Shown here in pieces: positions 1 to 12,449 of a DNA stretch of 64,000 nt. Under the pieces are notes generated by a model that searched no databases, had not been told where the DNA came from, and saw only the letters and a list, made by a program, of their open reading frames with translations. A program made the position numbers and the translations under genes. Origin of the DNA: Prunella strophiata (taxonomy: Eukaryota; Chordata; Aves; Passeriformes; Prunellidae); NCBI GenBank assembly GCA_036583965.1, contig JAZBQD010000018.1:15850867-15914866 (forward strand), written 5' to 3'. How positions within the stretch are numbered: position 1 is the stretch's first letter; the number at the start of each line of letters is the position of its first letter.

Positions 1-1423
1 CCCTCCTGCACAGTGGTCTGAATGGAGCTCTCTGTGTCTTTGCTACAAGCTGTTTATTATCTCTCCAGAGATAATAAACATGTCTCCAGAGTCCATAAAA
101 ATATCTCCAGAGTCTCCATTTTGCATCACAATGCTCTGTGGTAATGCCCTAATTTAGATTTTTTTCAACTGGCTCCCTTATTATGGTTTTAGGCAGATAT
201 GCATTACTGCATAGTTTCCCATTCCTTGCCATTTCTTGCCATTCCCTAAGCATTGGTTCTGAGAGCAGCTGTTCCCTCTTAGCCAAGCACTCAAACTATT
301 TTTAATGCCTTCAGAAAACATCAACAGGCTGTTTAAGAGGAGACCTCAATAATATTAATAGGTCAGCACTTATTAACCATTGCCTGCTACTGCACAGGCA
401 ATTTAGTCCTCCCTGATCACTTCTGAAGTAAATGAGCTTTGCAGTGGTCCTTGACAGACACAGAGCTGGAGATTGGCACAGGTCGAGGTGACACTTGTGT
501 TTTAGATTTGATAATTGTCTTGAGAAGAGGAATATTGCTGGAGAAAGGGAGATAGGGGGACAAGATGCATAGTGCAGGCAAACTAAAATACCATGTATAC
601 AAACAAAGTAAGAATAAAGAATTATTGTAGTTTGGCTGTGCTTTAGTGATGTAATGTTTTACAGATGGAGTAAAAGACTTGTGTTTGACAATTATTAGTA
701 TGAGAAGCAACATAAAGAGGAAGTTAACTTTTATTCTAAAGTTACTTTAACTAGAAGTGAGTGTGAAAAACCTCTTTAGGGTTACATCTTGAATTTACTG
801 TTGATAAGTAATTCTAAGTATCTGATTTTTCTTAAAACATAAGGTAGTTTAGAACAAAAATTTAAAAACCAGCCTTGGAAGGGGTGTGGTTATATAGAGT
901 GTTTAAACACTGCACTCTGCAGAAATGTGGTCAGAAGACTGGATCTCTGTGGGAAACTGCAGTGTAGATTTAAAAGTACTGATGTTCTTAGACTTTGAAT
1001 CGGTAGTGTGAAGTGAGAATTTTCTTTAAAATTCCTATTCATGATTAAATACTCATTGTACCAATTGTAATGCTTTTATTTAGAAGATCCCTCTTGACAA
1101 TGCTCAGGCTTCAATGGGACCATTTCCTTAAAAAAACCCTGACAAAACAAATGAAAAGACAACCCCTCACTCCCCCAGATGCTGTGCTAGGTTTCTGCAG
1201 GAGCCTTTTGCTGCTGGAAACCAGTGATGCCTTCCAGCTCCTAAAGGCTCTATTTGCTGTTGTTACAGCTGGACCCTGTGTGAGTTGTGGATAAATGCAG
1301 CACCCTTGTTCACAGAAAGAGCTCTGTTCTGGTGGAGAGCTGTGCTGTCCTGAGGAGGGGAATGTGTATGTACAGGGTCCTGTATCCTGCACAGAGGTTT
1401 AAACTGCTTTTTGTTTTGCCAAG
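1..1423 (+). other. LIN54: LIN54 intron, 5' edge of window
   Basis: AT-rich intronic sequence. No exon was recognised; the only structure noted is an inverted repeat with a degenerate 21-bp repeat at 51-118. Confidence 0.6.
51..118. repeat. 14-bp perfect inverted repeat plus degenerate 21-bp tandem repeat
   Basis: Bases 51-64 and 67-80 are exact reverse complements separated by CC. The motif TCTCCAGAG recurs at 62, 83 and 104, that is, every 21 bp, with a partial copy at 113. It lies inside a LIN54 intron; function unknown. Confidence 0.8.
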
Positions 1424-1582
1424 CAGCTAACAGTGGTGTCAGTGGCCTCCCAGCCTCCCAACTCCCCCCAGAAGACGGTGGGCGTCCCACTGAATGTAGC
1501 GTTAGGACAGCAGATCCTCACAGTGCAGCAGTCAGCACCCTCCTCCCCTGGGAAGGCTATAGTCAACCACACAACCACCCAG
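1424..1582 (+). CDS. LIN54: LIN54 coding exon a (first in window)
   Basis: Encodes [10 protein letters not shown] through NHTTTQ. The acceptor is a tandem AAG/CAG, so the exon starts at 1424 or 1427 (one Gln in or out). The donor is CAG|GTACAG and the exon ends on a codon boundary. Part of the glutamine/serine-rich region ahead of the CXC domain. Confidence 0.85.
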
Positions 1583-4500
1583 GTACAGACTGACTTTCCT
1601 TTGTCTTCTGCTGTGTCTGTGTCATTGCTTGCTGGAAACTGCAGGGTTGGACCATGGGCTGGCAGCGGTCATCCACCGGTGTTTTTGGAATGGTGTTGGC
1701 TTAGGAATTGGCAAAAGTAATGCCCCAAGTGTATACTTCTTCAGTTGAGGGGTGCAAACCATTGCAAGCCCATACAAGGGTGTGCTGTTAGAAAGTAGCT
1801 TTCCAACCTGGAAAGCCCCACTTGGTGCAAACTCTTGTTTCTGTGTACTGAATCTCCCAAGTCACATGAAGAACTCTATGACGCGAGGAGAAGTTCTTTG
1901 GGTGGTTCTCTCTCTTCTGCCAATGTTTCTATGCCACTGCCTAGGGCTGCTTTCCAGGTATTTCTGAGGTTTGCAGCAGTGAAGTTCATATTTCTGCTGT
2001 AGAGGTCTGGGGTGAAGCCTACAGAACCAGAAATTATTTATTTCCTGTGTCTCATTTCTAGAAAAATGGGGTTTTCTGTAATAGCTTTTATAATTAGTTT
2101 TGCATTAATTAATCAATCACAAGACAAAACTGACCTTTCTTACAAATGACAGTTTTTGCTGTTTTCCTCTTTTGTGATCTTAGGTAAATCTTCTATCACA
2201 ATAACTGTACTCTTATTGTGGTAAATGTGAAGGGATGTGTATGGGTGTAAATATATCCAGAGTATGGATACAGCTGGGAGTGGACACACATGTACAGCAT
2301 GAGACCAAAGACTCAGACAGATTTTCCCAGTCTTATCTTACTGATACAGGAAATAATTGGAATGCTGATATGGGAGTATGGACACCATAGAGATTTGAGC
2401 TGGCTTTTTCCCCAGGGAAAGCTATTTTCTGAAATAGTTGTTAAAAGGTTAAGTCTCTCTAATGCAAGCACCCTAAGTGAGAAAATGGGAGTCTGTGGGA
2501 GTTCTGTTGCAAAGCTATCTAACACAACACAAGGGCTTCACCTGTCTTCACTGGGCTCAAGAACATGCCTTTAGAAGAACTGTCCCTTGAATTTTACAAT
2601 TTTCCCAGTTGTCCTTGGATCACAGCTGCTAATTTGTGTTCTAGAGAGAACTGGTCTCCCTTTGATAATGTCTGTGACTATGCTTGCACACAGTGCTTAT
2701 TTTGATGCTCTGGCTTGTTAAGGCTTCAATGTCTTAAGAAAAATAAAAAATCCAAAGAAAACACCTTTTAGAAGGGAAGGGTTGTTTTTCTAGTAGAATG
2801 TGTGCAAATTGAGATTTCATTTGTATAGTTGCTGAAAGCTGGGCAGCTGGGAAAATGTTCTCATAAGAATTCACATCATACTGTCAACCAAATGTAATAC
2901 TTAAATTTGATGTCAAGGACAATATGCTTAATACCAATAGTAAAAGATACTGAGGAAAAAAAGCTGAGCTCTAAAAAAATGGAAAAAAAAGAAAGAAATC
3001 ATGGTTTGAGGTTGAGCAAGTTTGGGAAAAGTGGCTGTTATCAAGCCAGTAGACTTATGAATGTGTATAAATGAAATAAAACTTTCTTGTTATTAATTTG
3101 TAGTTTGAGAAAAGTTGGAAAGATGAACTTTTGCAAATTCCAGCTGTAAGGTAGCACAGGTCTGCTGAGCTCCCTTTCTTTCAGCATTTTGCCTTTTTTC
3201 TTAATGAATTTGTTTTGCTACTCTTCATTGTTCTTGCTTCTTTCATTTCTCAGCTTATACTCTTTCTGATGTCCATCAGTTATGGATTCTGTTCCCTTTT
3301 CCTCTCAAGGGTTGCACAATGATTTCTGTGGATTAATTACAAACTATTTTAACAGGACATAGCTGTATACACACAGATAAATTATGATGCAGTCCAGATA
3401 AACTGTTCTGCAAGTTCTTACCATGTGCTTTTAATAGTATGAATATTTCTATGTTTGGTTTTTTGATTGTGGAATACAAACTGAGCCATGTTCTCTGTAG
3501 TCTCTGGAAATAGTTTTGGCAGATGTTGTATCTTGTGAAGTGGACTGAGTCAACCTACTCATGTAAATACTAGTTTACTCTGGTGTTTGGTGTAGAGCAT
3601 TGAAAACAGAACTGAGTTTACTCTGAGCTGTTGAGAGGCATTTAATCCCTTTGCATCTGTTCTACTTTTGAAAGCAAAAGGAGGGCAACTGTCTTTCCTC
3701 TCAAGGGTATGAATGGTATGCTAGAGTTGCTCACTAACAAATTGAGAAATAAACATGTTGATGTTCTTTCTGCCTTTGTACAAGTAACTTCGTGCTGTCT
3801 GTGTTGGCTTAACAGGCTGTGAAATCAGCAGTGCAGACCATTACTGTAGGAGGAGTGGGTACATCTCAATTTAAGACAATTATTCCCTTGGCAACTGCAC
3901 CCAATGTTCAGCAGATTCAGGTACCTGGAAGCAAGTTCCATTATGTCAGACTCGTTACTGCCACTACAGCCAGTAGTTCAACCCAATCTGCCAGTCAAAA
4001 TCCCAGTACGAATACTCAGCCTCTGCAACAGGGTAAGTGCTGGTGGTAACATTGTCTGAAGCCTCTGTTGGGTTTTTCTTTCATGTTTGTTCTGTAATGA
4101 TTAAAATGAGTACATAACAGAGATCTGTGAAGACTGCCAGATGTGCTTGGTTTTGTGGTAAGACTTCCATAAATTCCATACTCTGCTGCTACCTCTGGTC
4201 TGTATATGAAAATACTCCTTTTTGTCAAATTGCTCTGTAGTTGGACCTGAATCCTGGGAGCATTTTAGGTTGCTTTTCCCTAGTTGACCAGATTTGTGGG
4301 TGGTTCATGGCCTCTCCCATCTCCTCTATATGAAGAGCGTGAAGGCAGGACAGCCCACAAGCATATTGCCAAAACTCCTGTAACATGAAGATCCTTCCAT
4401 ATAAATTGCTTTGGAAGTGTCAGGTGTTTTTGCTGGTCTCTGTCCATGCTTTCCAGAGGGGTGATGGAATAAAAGATTTCAAAGGGAAAAGGGATGTAAG

Positions 4501-7500
4501 GGAAATCCAGTGTCCAGAGGAGATCTGCACCCTGGCTGGTTCTTTAATCCATTGCTGTGCAATGTGTGCCAAAGGCCTGTTTACAAAGGCCTTGTCCAGA
4601 CCCAAGTGTTGCATGCCATGAGTTACAGTGTTAAGTACCTCTGTGTTATGCACATGTGGAAGTCTGAAGGGCTGAACTGTGGACTTGCAGTGACTAACAC
4701 ACATTCATATGATGTTGTTTCTTGACACTAGCCAAGCCCGTGGTGGTGAACGCGACCCCCGTGCGTATGTCAGTTCCCATAGTACCAGCACAGACTGTGA
4801 AACAGGTGAGTTAAGTTTGTCATGTAATAGTCCTGACCTGTTTTGGCTGGACAGGAAAAAAGTCTGCTTCCAGCTCTGTAAAGAACTGTTCTACTAAATC
4901 AAAGTGTGTTCTGAATGTCTGAAGCACTGATTTCATAAAGAGCTCTTTTCTCTCCAGGTGGTGCCCAAACCAATCAACTCAACTTCTCAAATAGTCACTA
5001 CCAGTCAGCCTCAGCAAAGACTTATCATGCCAGCCACTCCACTGCCACAGATCCAGCCTAACCTCACCAACCTTCCCCCAGGCACTGTGCTGGCACCAGC
5101 CCCTGGCACAGGAAATGTTGGCTATGCAGTCCTTCCAGCTCAGTATGTCACACAGGTATGGTCTTTACCAGAGATGGTTAAGTAAATGCTGCTCTTGTGA
5201 AACATTCTGCCTTTCTCTTAAAGGTTTCTGCTCTGTGACTACCTCCTGACACTGAGGCAATAGTATCTTTTAGGGACCCTTGGCAGAATGATGATGGCAC
5301 TTTAATTTCAATCATGGTTGCAATTAAAGCTTTTTTTTCCTCAAAGGAGTTTTTATTAGCATAATAGCACAGCATTTCTGTAAGCAGAATCAGTGTAGTA
5401 CAACTTTGAGTAGTGTAGTACAGAATTTATAATGCCAGCTTGCTTGAATCACCTAGATCTCAGCTTGGAATTTCTAATCACCTAGACCCTGCATATTGGG
5501 TCAGATCTTGATACACAGTTTGCTTCATCACTTCAGCAATCATAACCTAGACTTGAAAATTATATGGAAGAGTACAAGTCACTGGGTCCTTAGAGGAAGC
5601 AGATGTCAGTGCAGGTGATCCTGGCCACTGGCAGTCACAGGGCTCAGTGTCCAGCAGCAGTTCCAGTCCAGGTTCATCACCTGGGATATGGAACACCTTG
5701 ATTTTATAAGTGCTCTGTGTGCTGTTACACTTCCCTGTTCCCTGACAGTCACCACCACTTGGTTGTCTGGGTGCCTGAGACCTCCATGGCCAGTAAGGAG
5801 CAGAATAATTGGCCTGGTGCCCAGGAATCTTGTGACCTGTAGTGAGGGGGAGAAGAAATTCTATTGGTTTGTCTGCTTGGTTCACAGGACCTTCAGGGCC
5901 TGATGACAAGGAGAAAGGGAGCATATATGTGGTCTGCTTGGTCACAGAGAATGGCTGTCTTCATTATAAAATGGTGCTAGTTAATGCTAAGCACATTGCC
6001 AGGGCTCAGAAGCAGCTGGTACCAGTCACCCAGCTGAGGCCTAAGGATTAATTTTTTGCTCTTTGCCAGTATCTGACCAACATTCATGATGAAAAAGAGA
6101 ATAAATGAAATGTTCTGCTGAAGGCTGAAGTTTGTAGAAACAGACTCTGATAGCTCCTGGCGTTACTGGTTTCTGGTTGCCTTTTGGTTTTGTCACAGTT
6201 GCAGTTTGACACTGGAGATTGTTACTGTGTCCTTCCAGTCTAGTGCTGCAAATTTTACTTAAAACTAGCATTTGTTGGACCTCTTCTGAGGTTTGTGTTC
6301 CAGTCACAACTTGTCCCTGTTTGCCTGGCCCCAGTGCAATGTGCTAGTATGTCCCCAGAACCTGTCCCAGCAGGAGCCAACAGCTGCTTCTAGGTAATGC
6401 TAAAGAAGGTAGCCCAGAGCAGTGTTGTTTGGCAGGTTCTTATAAGATTTTGGTTTTTTAATGTGAAAAATAAATGGTGGGTTCAGGTATGCAGAAGAGT
6501 TGGAACACAAACCATTTTGCTTACTTTCGTTATAAGTGGCTTGTATATAAAGGAAGCTACTAATTTGTGCAGGAAGTGATTCTGCTCTATTAGGGGGAAA
6601 GTGAGCATGTTTTTAGGAGCTGTTTGTCATCTGAACATTTCTGTGTGTTATCCCTGTCATCTGTATGGATCTAGACACTGTATTAGACAACAAAAAATAC
6701 AATCTAAAATAGTGTTTTTATGCTAAGTATGGAGGCAGGAAGTTGCCACCTGGTCCAAGTTCTATAAGTGTCTAAAAGTGTTCTTTAGAAGCAAGTTATT
6801 TTTATAGCAATATCTGGAAAGCTAATTTAAAGACTAGCAACACATCCTCTTGTTTATAATTTCTTTCATGTCAGGCATTAACCTTTTTGTTTTGTTAGCT
6901 ACAACAGTCATCCTATGTATCCATAGCAAGCAACACTGGCTTCACAGGGACATCCAGTGTCCAGTCCCAGGCACGGCTGCCATTTAATGGGTAAGAGTTC
7001 TGGAAAAAAAATCCCAAAACCTGTAGAATAGGCTGCTTGAATAAGCATGAGGTCTTGGAGTTTGGTTTGGGGAATTCTCAAGTCTGCTCTGGTATGATTA
7101 TTACCTCTGACTGAAGGGTGTGGATCTCTCTGCCATTTGAGCCAGTCTCTTGATCACAGCTGTGTTTTCCTTTCTGTTTTTTAAACACATGTAGCAGGAA
7201 GTTGACCTGAAAGCTCCCTGTTGCTCATTTTTCATTTGCAACAGCACCTGTGAGCTACAGGCCTCAACTATTTCAGTACCAGCAAAAAGGTACCTGGACA
7301 ACATATAAGCTAGATGCTTAACACCTGCAGAAATTCAGCCAGACAGCAAAATGGATCCTCATAGGAGGCTTTGGGTTTTTTCAGTCTTGCTTTTTTTCTT
7401 TAAGGATGAAAATAACAGCTAATGTATATTATTTTCCCTTTGCCAATCCAGCAGGCTTAGCTGTTCTGCACAGTCCTTTTGTGTTACTGTTTGCTGGAAA

Positions 7501-10500
7501 TTGTGAACATGAAGTTGCTTTTTGTTGCTGCAACCTCAACTGATGCAAACTAATCCCAAATCCAGATGCAGCTATTCAAATGAACGGGTTGGATTTAATC
7601 TCCCTGGTATTACGTGCAGAAATTGCTGGATAGGGATGGAACAAATCTCATCAGATGTGATTAGTGTCACAAAATCCAAGACTTAGGAGCAGTTAAAGAC
7701 TGTGTCTACTATAAAATTTATCTGAAAACTGAATACTGTGGTTTGGCTTGCTTTCCCATTATTCTAGACGGGGTATTTTTTTGTTTTCTTGGATTTTTTT
7801 AATTCCAAGTATAACAAAAGAAGAGGCACAATCATGTTGTGAGAATTTTGGTTGGATCTGGTCCCACTGCATTGAAGGGATTCTGGGGAAGGTTTCCCTG
7901 ACTCCACTTTTTTTAGTTATGCTTCCTCTAGCTTTAAAGCCTAATTTCTACTTCAGGCATGCATCCAAATTTGCAGCAAATAATCCATCTCCTTCTGGGT
8001 TGGAAAGGCACTATTTATGATAGTTACTTAAACACAGTCAGCCAAAAGCCTAATGCAAGAGGAATATAAAGATTTTTCAAAGTTTTTATTATGAGCTGTT
8101 TACATGAATTTAAAATGGGAAGAAACTGATAAAACTGTGTGTATATAAATGCCCTTTTCTTCCCCCAGAATAATTTCTTCTGAGTCTGCAAACCGCCCCA
8201 GGAAGCCTTGCAATTGTACTAAGTCTCTGTGTTTGAAATTGTAAGTACAGCTTGGTACATGTTTTGCCTTTTAAGCCTTATTTTTAGCATCAGTAATGTG
8301 CACCAAGTATCAGAATATAATGGTTTTAAGTATGTCAGAAATTTTATGTCTAGATGCTGATTTAAAGTGGATTTTGGTGGAGATGTTGCAGAGCCTGTGC
8401 AGTTTTGCAGCTCCTGTGAGCTGTATGGACCATGACATTTAAAAATGTCTTAATTTTGCATCATGTACCTTATTGCATGGTGGAGCCAATTTGGCTCAGC
8501 AGCTCTGGTTGCCTTGTTGGTACCATGAGTGAAATGGTGGTATCTCATGGTATCATTTGTGGACATTTACTATACTTGGGTGAAGTGCATCAGTAATACC
8601 ATGCTAGATCAAATACTTCAGCAAAATTGTGTATATTTTATTAAATGATTGCATAGACAAGTGATTCTTCACTGATAGGTCTGCCTATTGCTTATCCATG
8701 AGATATTTTGCTGTTCCATTCCATGTATTTGTAAGAATTTGACACAAAAGCATTTGGAGCGGAGGAGAGTTTCTTCACCTTGATCAGAGTCAGTTTACTG
8801 ATATTTCTGGGACAGGAATGGGAGGAGATACTGAAATTAATCTGTGGTTGCCTGAATCCTAGACAATGAAGGGGAAATTAGGGGTGTGGTACTTGAAGGG
8901 GAAGTGATGCAATGGCATCTGAACCCAAGTTAAGAAGTTTGTTTAAACTTAAGCTTGGGTGTCTCTTTGTGTAGTGCACCCATCTCTGTATGGGGAGCTG
9001 TGCCCTCTGATTCCTAGTCTCAGACTTCCCTGTTGTGTAGTAGGAAGATATGTAGCTGTTTTTCAGCTGTTTTGCATACAAGACTCACAGTGCCCCATGT
9101 ATATTAGATGTGTAGGGGGTTAGGTTTTGGTGCCTGAATGTGCCCTAGAAATGCTGGGAGAGGACTGGCATTACTGGGAATATTTTGTGTCTTCAGAATG
9201 CTGTTAGGAAGCAAACTGTTCTTGTAAATCATTGTTCTTGATGTTATGTGTTCTGGGCATTGGTGCAGAGCAGATGGTTCCTTCACTCTGGCACAGGTGC
9301 TTTCTCACTAGTAAAACCTTTTTTTTTTGTCTGGAGGGGAACTTATTTTTTCCCAAATGCTCATGTAAGGTAGGCACATAGCCTATTCTACTAAGAAGTC
9401 AACTCAGTTAAGTTGTTTGCTCTGGATTGATGCTGGCTCTGGTTCTCTTGGAAACCAGGACTATTCTACCACCAAGTTTTAAAAAAGAAAGGAGAAGTTG
9501 TAAAAACTTTTGATTTAGTTTGTCCCTGGGACAATTCAAGATGCTAAAAATCTCCAAAATCCAGTTCAACCTGATGAACAGTTGCAGTGGGCTCCAGGGC
9601 AGCCCTAATCTAGTCTGTTGTGGTAGGCTGGGCAAGGTACAGGAAGTCAGTTTAGCAATGGGTTTAGGCTTCAAAAAATGACCATATACCCCCATCAGGA
9701 TTTGAAAAGCAAGTGAAGAGGATCAGCAGTTTTTAGCTGTTAGCTGAAGGTGGTCCTGAAAGCCTTGAAACATGTTGGAGTTTGTTGTGGCCTAAAGCTG
9801 TGTTTGAGCTGGGGATGAATGTGGTATTTCCATGTATCAGGTCTGTGAGTCTGTGGGTTGGTGAAACGTTATTTTTGATGGGAGGCACCAGAGGTACATA
9901 AGAGGCATGGCAACATGATTGGCTTTCCCTGTCCATGTTTTGCTGCTTTTTTTTCATATATTTTTCCCTTTTTAAAGTCTGCTGTATCCTCATTCAGATC
10001 CTTGCCCTGGTTACCTGTGCTTCAAAGTCACCAAGATGTACCAATTGTTACTTCCTTTTCTATTCTTCCATACCAGCTTGAGGGCAAAACTAACAAAAAA
10101 AAAAAAAAAAGCTCCTTGCTGGGTTAGTTTGCCTGTTAACTGTCACTCCAATTGCTTGCCTTTTGTTTTGGCTGTATGAGGGCTCCTGGCTTGGACTGAC
10201 TAGGTCAGGAGCTGGCTGTGAGGTGGCTGCAGCAGACTGCCCCTCAATATGTGGGTGACCCAAGAGTCACTCTCAGAAAGTCTCATTAGCTTCTCTTGCT
10301 GCCTGGGGGACCTGTGCTATGTGATGAGCTCAGGTGGACACCCTCGAGCTCCACCTGTGTCTTTAGACAGCAGCTAGACTTGCACTAGAGGATTTTGCTT
10401 TTACAGTGAGGCTGGTACTGCTTGTACATGTGGAGTTGAGCATAGGGTGACCTGTACCCATATTGGTGCCAGAGTAGGGACTTCTGCTGCTGCAGTGTGG

Positions 10501-12449
10501 AAGTCAATACTGACACACCAATGTAATGGTCAATGTTTACAAATGCCTTCTGCATCTTCTGTTTCAGGTACTGTGACTGTTTTGCAAACGGTGAATTCTG
10601 CAATAACTGCAACTGTACAAATTGTTATAACAACCTGGACCATGAAAACGATAGGCAAAAAGCAATAAAGGTGAGGGGCCTCTTCCCCTGCCCCCTGGGA
10701 TCAAAGTCATTCAGCTTCTTTTATCTAAAAAGCTCCAGAATGGGGCAGTGGGTGTGTAATGCCCTGATCTCCTCCCACACGTGCAAGGCTTAAGTTTTTA
10801 TTGCACCTCTAAATTCTGCTCCCTGCATGCAATGACTGAACCTTTGGGTCTGCATTGACAGGCCTGCCTGGACAGAAACCCTGAAGCCTTCAAGCCCAAA
10901 ATAGGGAAAGGAAAGGAAGGAGAATCGGATCGGAGGCACAGCAAAGGGTGTAACTGTAAACGCTCGGGATGTCTCAAAAACTACTGCGAATGTTATGAGG
11001 TACAAAGCATTATCTCATTTGAAAAATAGTAGCTTTTTCCCTTTAGTGACTTCTCTCCTTTGCTTTGTCTCTTCCTTGTATTGCTATAATGTTTTCTCTT
11101 CTGTTTGTTTCCATTCCTGTAATGTTCCCTCTTCTCCCAGAAGTTTGCACATGGAAAGTCATGTACATGGAAAAATTGGTCGCTACTGTTCTGTAATTTT
11201 AATTTTAAACAATTTAGCAACTTTGAACTTAGGCTTGGATTTGTTCTTTACCGAATAGCTCCATTTCCTAAAGAAATCTACTGTACCAAGTCCCTAGGAG
11301 GAGTTGAAGCAGCATCCCACAGATGCTGTGGGATAGAATGTGTCTGTGGAATTCAAAGCAGAAGTTGTTACTTCATCTGCTAACTGATCAGTCTGTGAAT
11401 GTAGAGACAGTGTAGACTGCCCTTTCTCAAAACTCAGCTGACTGGAAACTGGAAGTTGATGAAGAAAGGCATGAGTGGGAAACCACTTATTTACATTCTA
11501 TGCTCTATGATTCTGTGATTTGATTCAAGTATGCATTCTGGGAAGACATCTCAACTTGAGGTAAGAGTTTAGAGAGAAGACTACTACTTGGGAGTTTGCT
11601 CTAGTGGTTAATTGGTAAGAGGTTAAAATAAGATTTCCTTTTTGTTGTCGTTTCTCATAAGGAGAGTCAAACCTGCTACAGGTTTCTTAATTTTGTTTGT
11701 TTCTTTCAGGCAAAAATCATGTGTTCTTCCATATGCAAATGCATTGGCTGTAAAAATTTTGAAGAAAGCCCGGAGCGAAAGACATTGATGCATTTAGCAG
11801 ATGCTGCAGAGGTCAGGGTGCAGCAGCAGACTGCTGCAAAGACCAAGTTATCTTCCCAGATCTCAGACTTGCTGACAAGGCCAACACCAGCACTCAGCAG
11901 TGGTGGTGGGAAGTAAGTTAATGCTGCACCCTCTTTGAATTGTTTCTGACGCAGGTTTTTGATATGTGTGACAGCGATGTCCCTGTCATCTCTGAGCCTT
12001 GTCTGTGTAAGCTGTAGAGGTGGGAGCAGTCAGGTGAATGGAACACTTTGTTCCTGTAACAGTAGGGATTCTGACCCACCAGTTCCTTTGGCTGTTAACT
12101 GAGTCTTATTCACTGTCTAAAGGCTCTTGGAAGCAATGGGACAGATGAAATCTCATCAGTCCTTGGACTAAAAAGCTGCCAGCCCTAGAGTTAGGTGCCT
12201 TTTAGGTGTGTTTTTGCAGACACTAAGTGGGTGTTCCTTTGTTTCAGGCTGCCCTTTACATTTGTCACCAAGGAGGTGGCCGATGCAACCTGTGAATGCC
12301 TCCTGGCACAGGCAGAGCAAGCGGAGAAGACGGGCAAGTCCAAAGCGGCAGCAGAGCGCATGATCCTGGAGGAGTTTGGACGCTGTCTGATGAGGGTTAT
12401 CAGCTCTGCAGGGAAGTCCAAAGGTGACCCTTGTGCCATGAACTGCTGA
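1424..12449 (+). CDS. LIN54: LIN54 (partial, 3' ten coding exons): DREAM/MuvB DNA-binding subunit
   Basis: LIN54 is the sequence-specific DNA-binding subunit of the nuclear MuvB core; with p130/E2F4/DP (DREAM) it represses, and with B-MYB activates, cell-cycle genes by binding CHR promoter elements. Seen here: ten exons (1424-1582, 3816-4032, 4732-4805, 4958-5155, 6899-6990, 8169-8240, 10568-10670, 10862-10999, 11710-11912, 12248-12449) join in a single frame to 485 residues ending in PCAMNC and a TGA. In this partial numbering, residues 1-246 are a Ser/Thr/Gln-rich low-complexity region. CXC repeat 1 is about 259-297 (KPCNC start, DNA-contact Tyr272), the linker has the RNPEAFKPK motif (310-318), and CXC repeat 2 is about 333-369 (GCNCKRSGC, Tyr346). 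A helical C-terminal tail follows from about 370. The human protein is about 749 residues, so roughly 260 N-terminal residues lie upstream of the window. The frame is intact and all junctions are GT-AG. Confidence 0.96.
3816..4032 (+). CDS. LIN54: LIN54 coding exon b
   Basis: Acceptor AACAG|GCTGTG and donor CAGG|GTAAGT. Encodes [13 protein letters not shown] through TQPLQQ and ends in phase 1. It continues the low-complexity regulatory region; no domain is visible. Confidence 0.93.
4732..4805 (+). CDS. LIN54: LIN54 coding exon c
   Basis: 74-nt exon. Acceptor CACTAG|CCAAG; with the carried G it encodes [12 protein letters not shown] through AQTVKQ. Donor AACAG|GTGAGT; phase 1 in, phase 0 out. 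Confidence 0.9.
4958..5155 (+). CDS. LIN54: LIN54 coding exon d
   Basis: Acceptor CTCCAG|GTGGTG, donor CACAG|GTATGG. 66 codons, from [10 protein letters not shown] to LPAQYVTQ, Pro/Gln-rich. Confidence 0.93.
6899..6990 (+). CDS. LIN54: LIN54 coding exon e
   Basis: Acceptor TTGTTAG|CTACAA, donor AATGG|GTAAGA. Encodes [11 protein letters not shown] through ARLPFNG (the Gly codon is completed in the next exon). Phase 2 out. Confidence 0.92.
8169..8240 (+). CDS. LIN54: LIN54 coding exon f, start of CXC repeat 1
   Basis: Acceptor TTCCCCCAG|AATAAT, donor AAATT|GTAAGT. Encodes [16 protein letters not shown] and TKSLCLK, the first four cysteines of CXC repeat 1. Phase 2 in and out. Confidence 0.95.
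10095..10110 (+). repeat. A16 homopolymer in LIN54 intron
   Basis: Sixteen A in a row. Could be the tail of a retroposed sequence or simple slippage; no retrogene body was recognised upstream. Confidence 0.8.
10568..10670 (+). CDS. LIN54: LIN54 coding exon g, rest of CXC repeat 1
   Basis: Acceptor TTTCAG|GTACTG, donor ATAAAG|GTGAGG. Encodes the [11 protein letters not shown] segment and the following CNCTNC; carries the DNA-contacting tyrosine of repeat 1. Confidence 0.96.
10862..10999 (+). CDS. LIN54: LIN54 coding exon h, CXC linker and start of repeat 2
   Basis: Acceptor TTGACAG|GCCTGC, donor TATGAG|GTACAA. Encodes [13 protein letters not shown], a lysine-rich linker, then [16 protein letters not shown] with the repeat-2 tyrosine. 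46 codons. Confidence 0.96.
11496..11527 (+). mobile_element. possible CR1 LINE 3'-terminal remnant
   Basis: Contains TTCTATG, CTATGATTCTG and TGATTTGATTC in succession, resembling the short ATTCTATG-type repeats that end avian CR1 elements. No reverse-transcriptase sequence is visible upstream. Weak evidence. Confidence 0.3.
11710..11912 (+). CDS. LIN54: LIN54 coding exon i, end of CXC repeat 2
   Basis: Acceptor TTTCAG|GCAAAA, donor GGGAA|GTAAGT. Encodes [17 protein letters not shown] followed by a helical segment ending ALSSGGGK. Phase 2 out. Confidence 0.96.
12248..12449 (+). CDS. LIN54: LIN54 last coding exon and stop
   Basis: Acceptor GTTTCAG|GCTGCC. Encodes [18 protein letters not shown] through DPCAMNC, then TGA at 12447-12449. 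Helical C-terminal tail used for MuvB assembly in the family. Confidence 0.96.

Noticed and set aside
5547..6060. Possible LTR-like or coding segment in a LIN54 intron
   Set aside because: No terminal repeats, no retroviral or transposase motifs; the open frames here are short.
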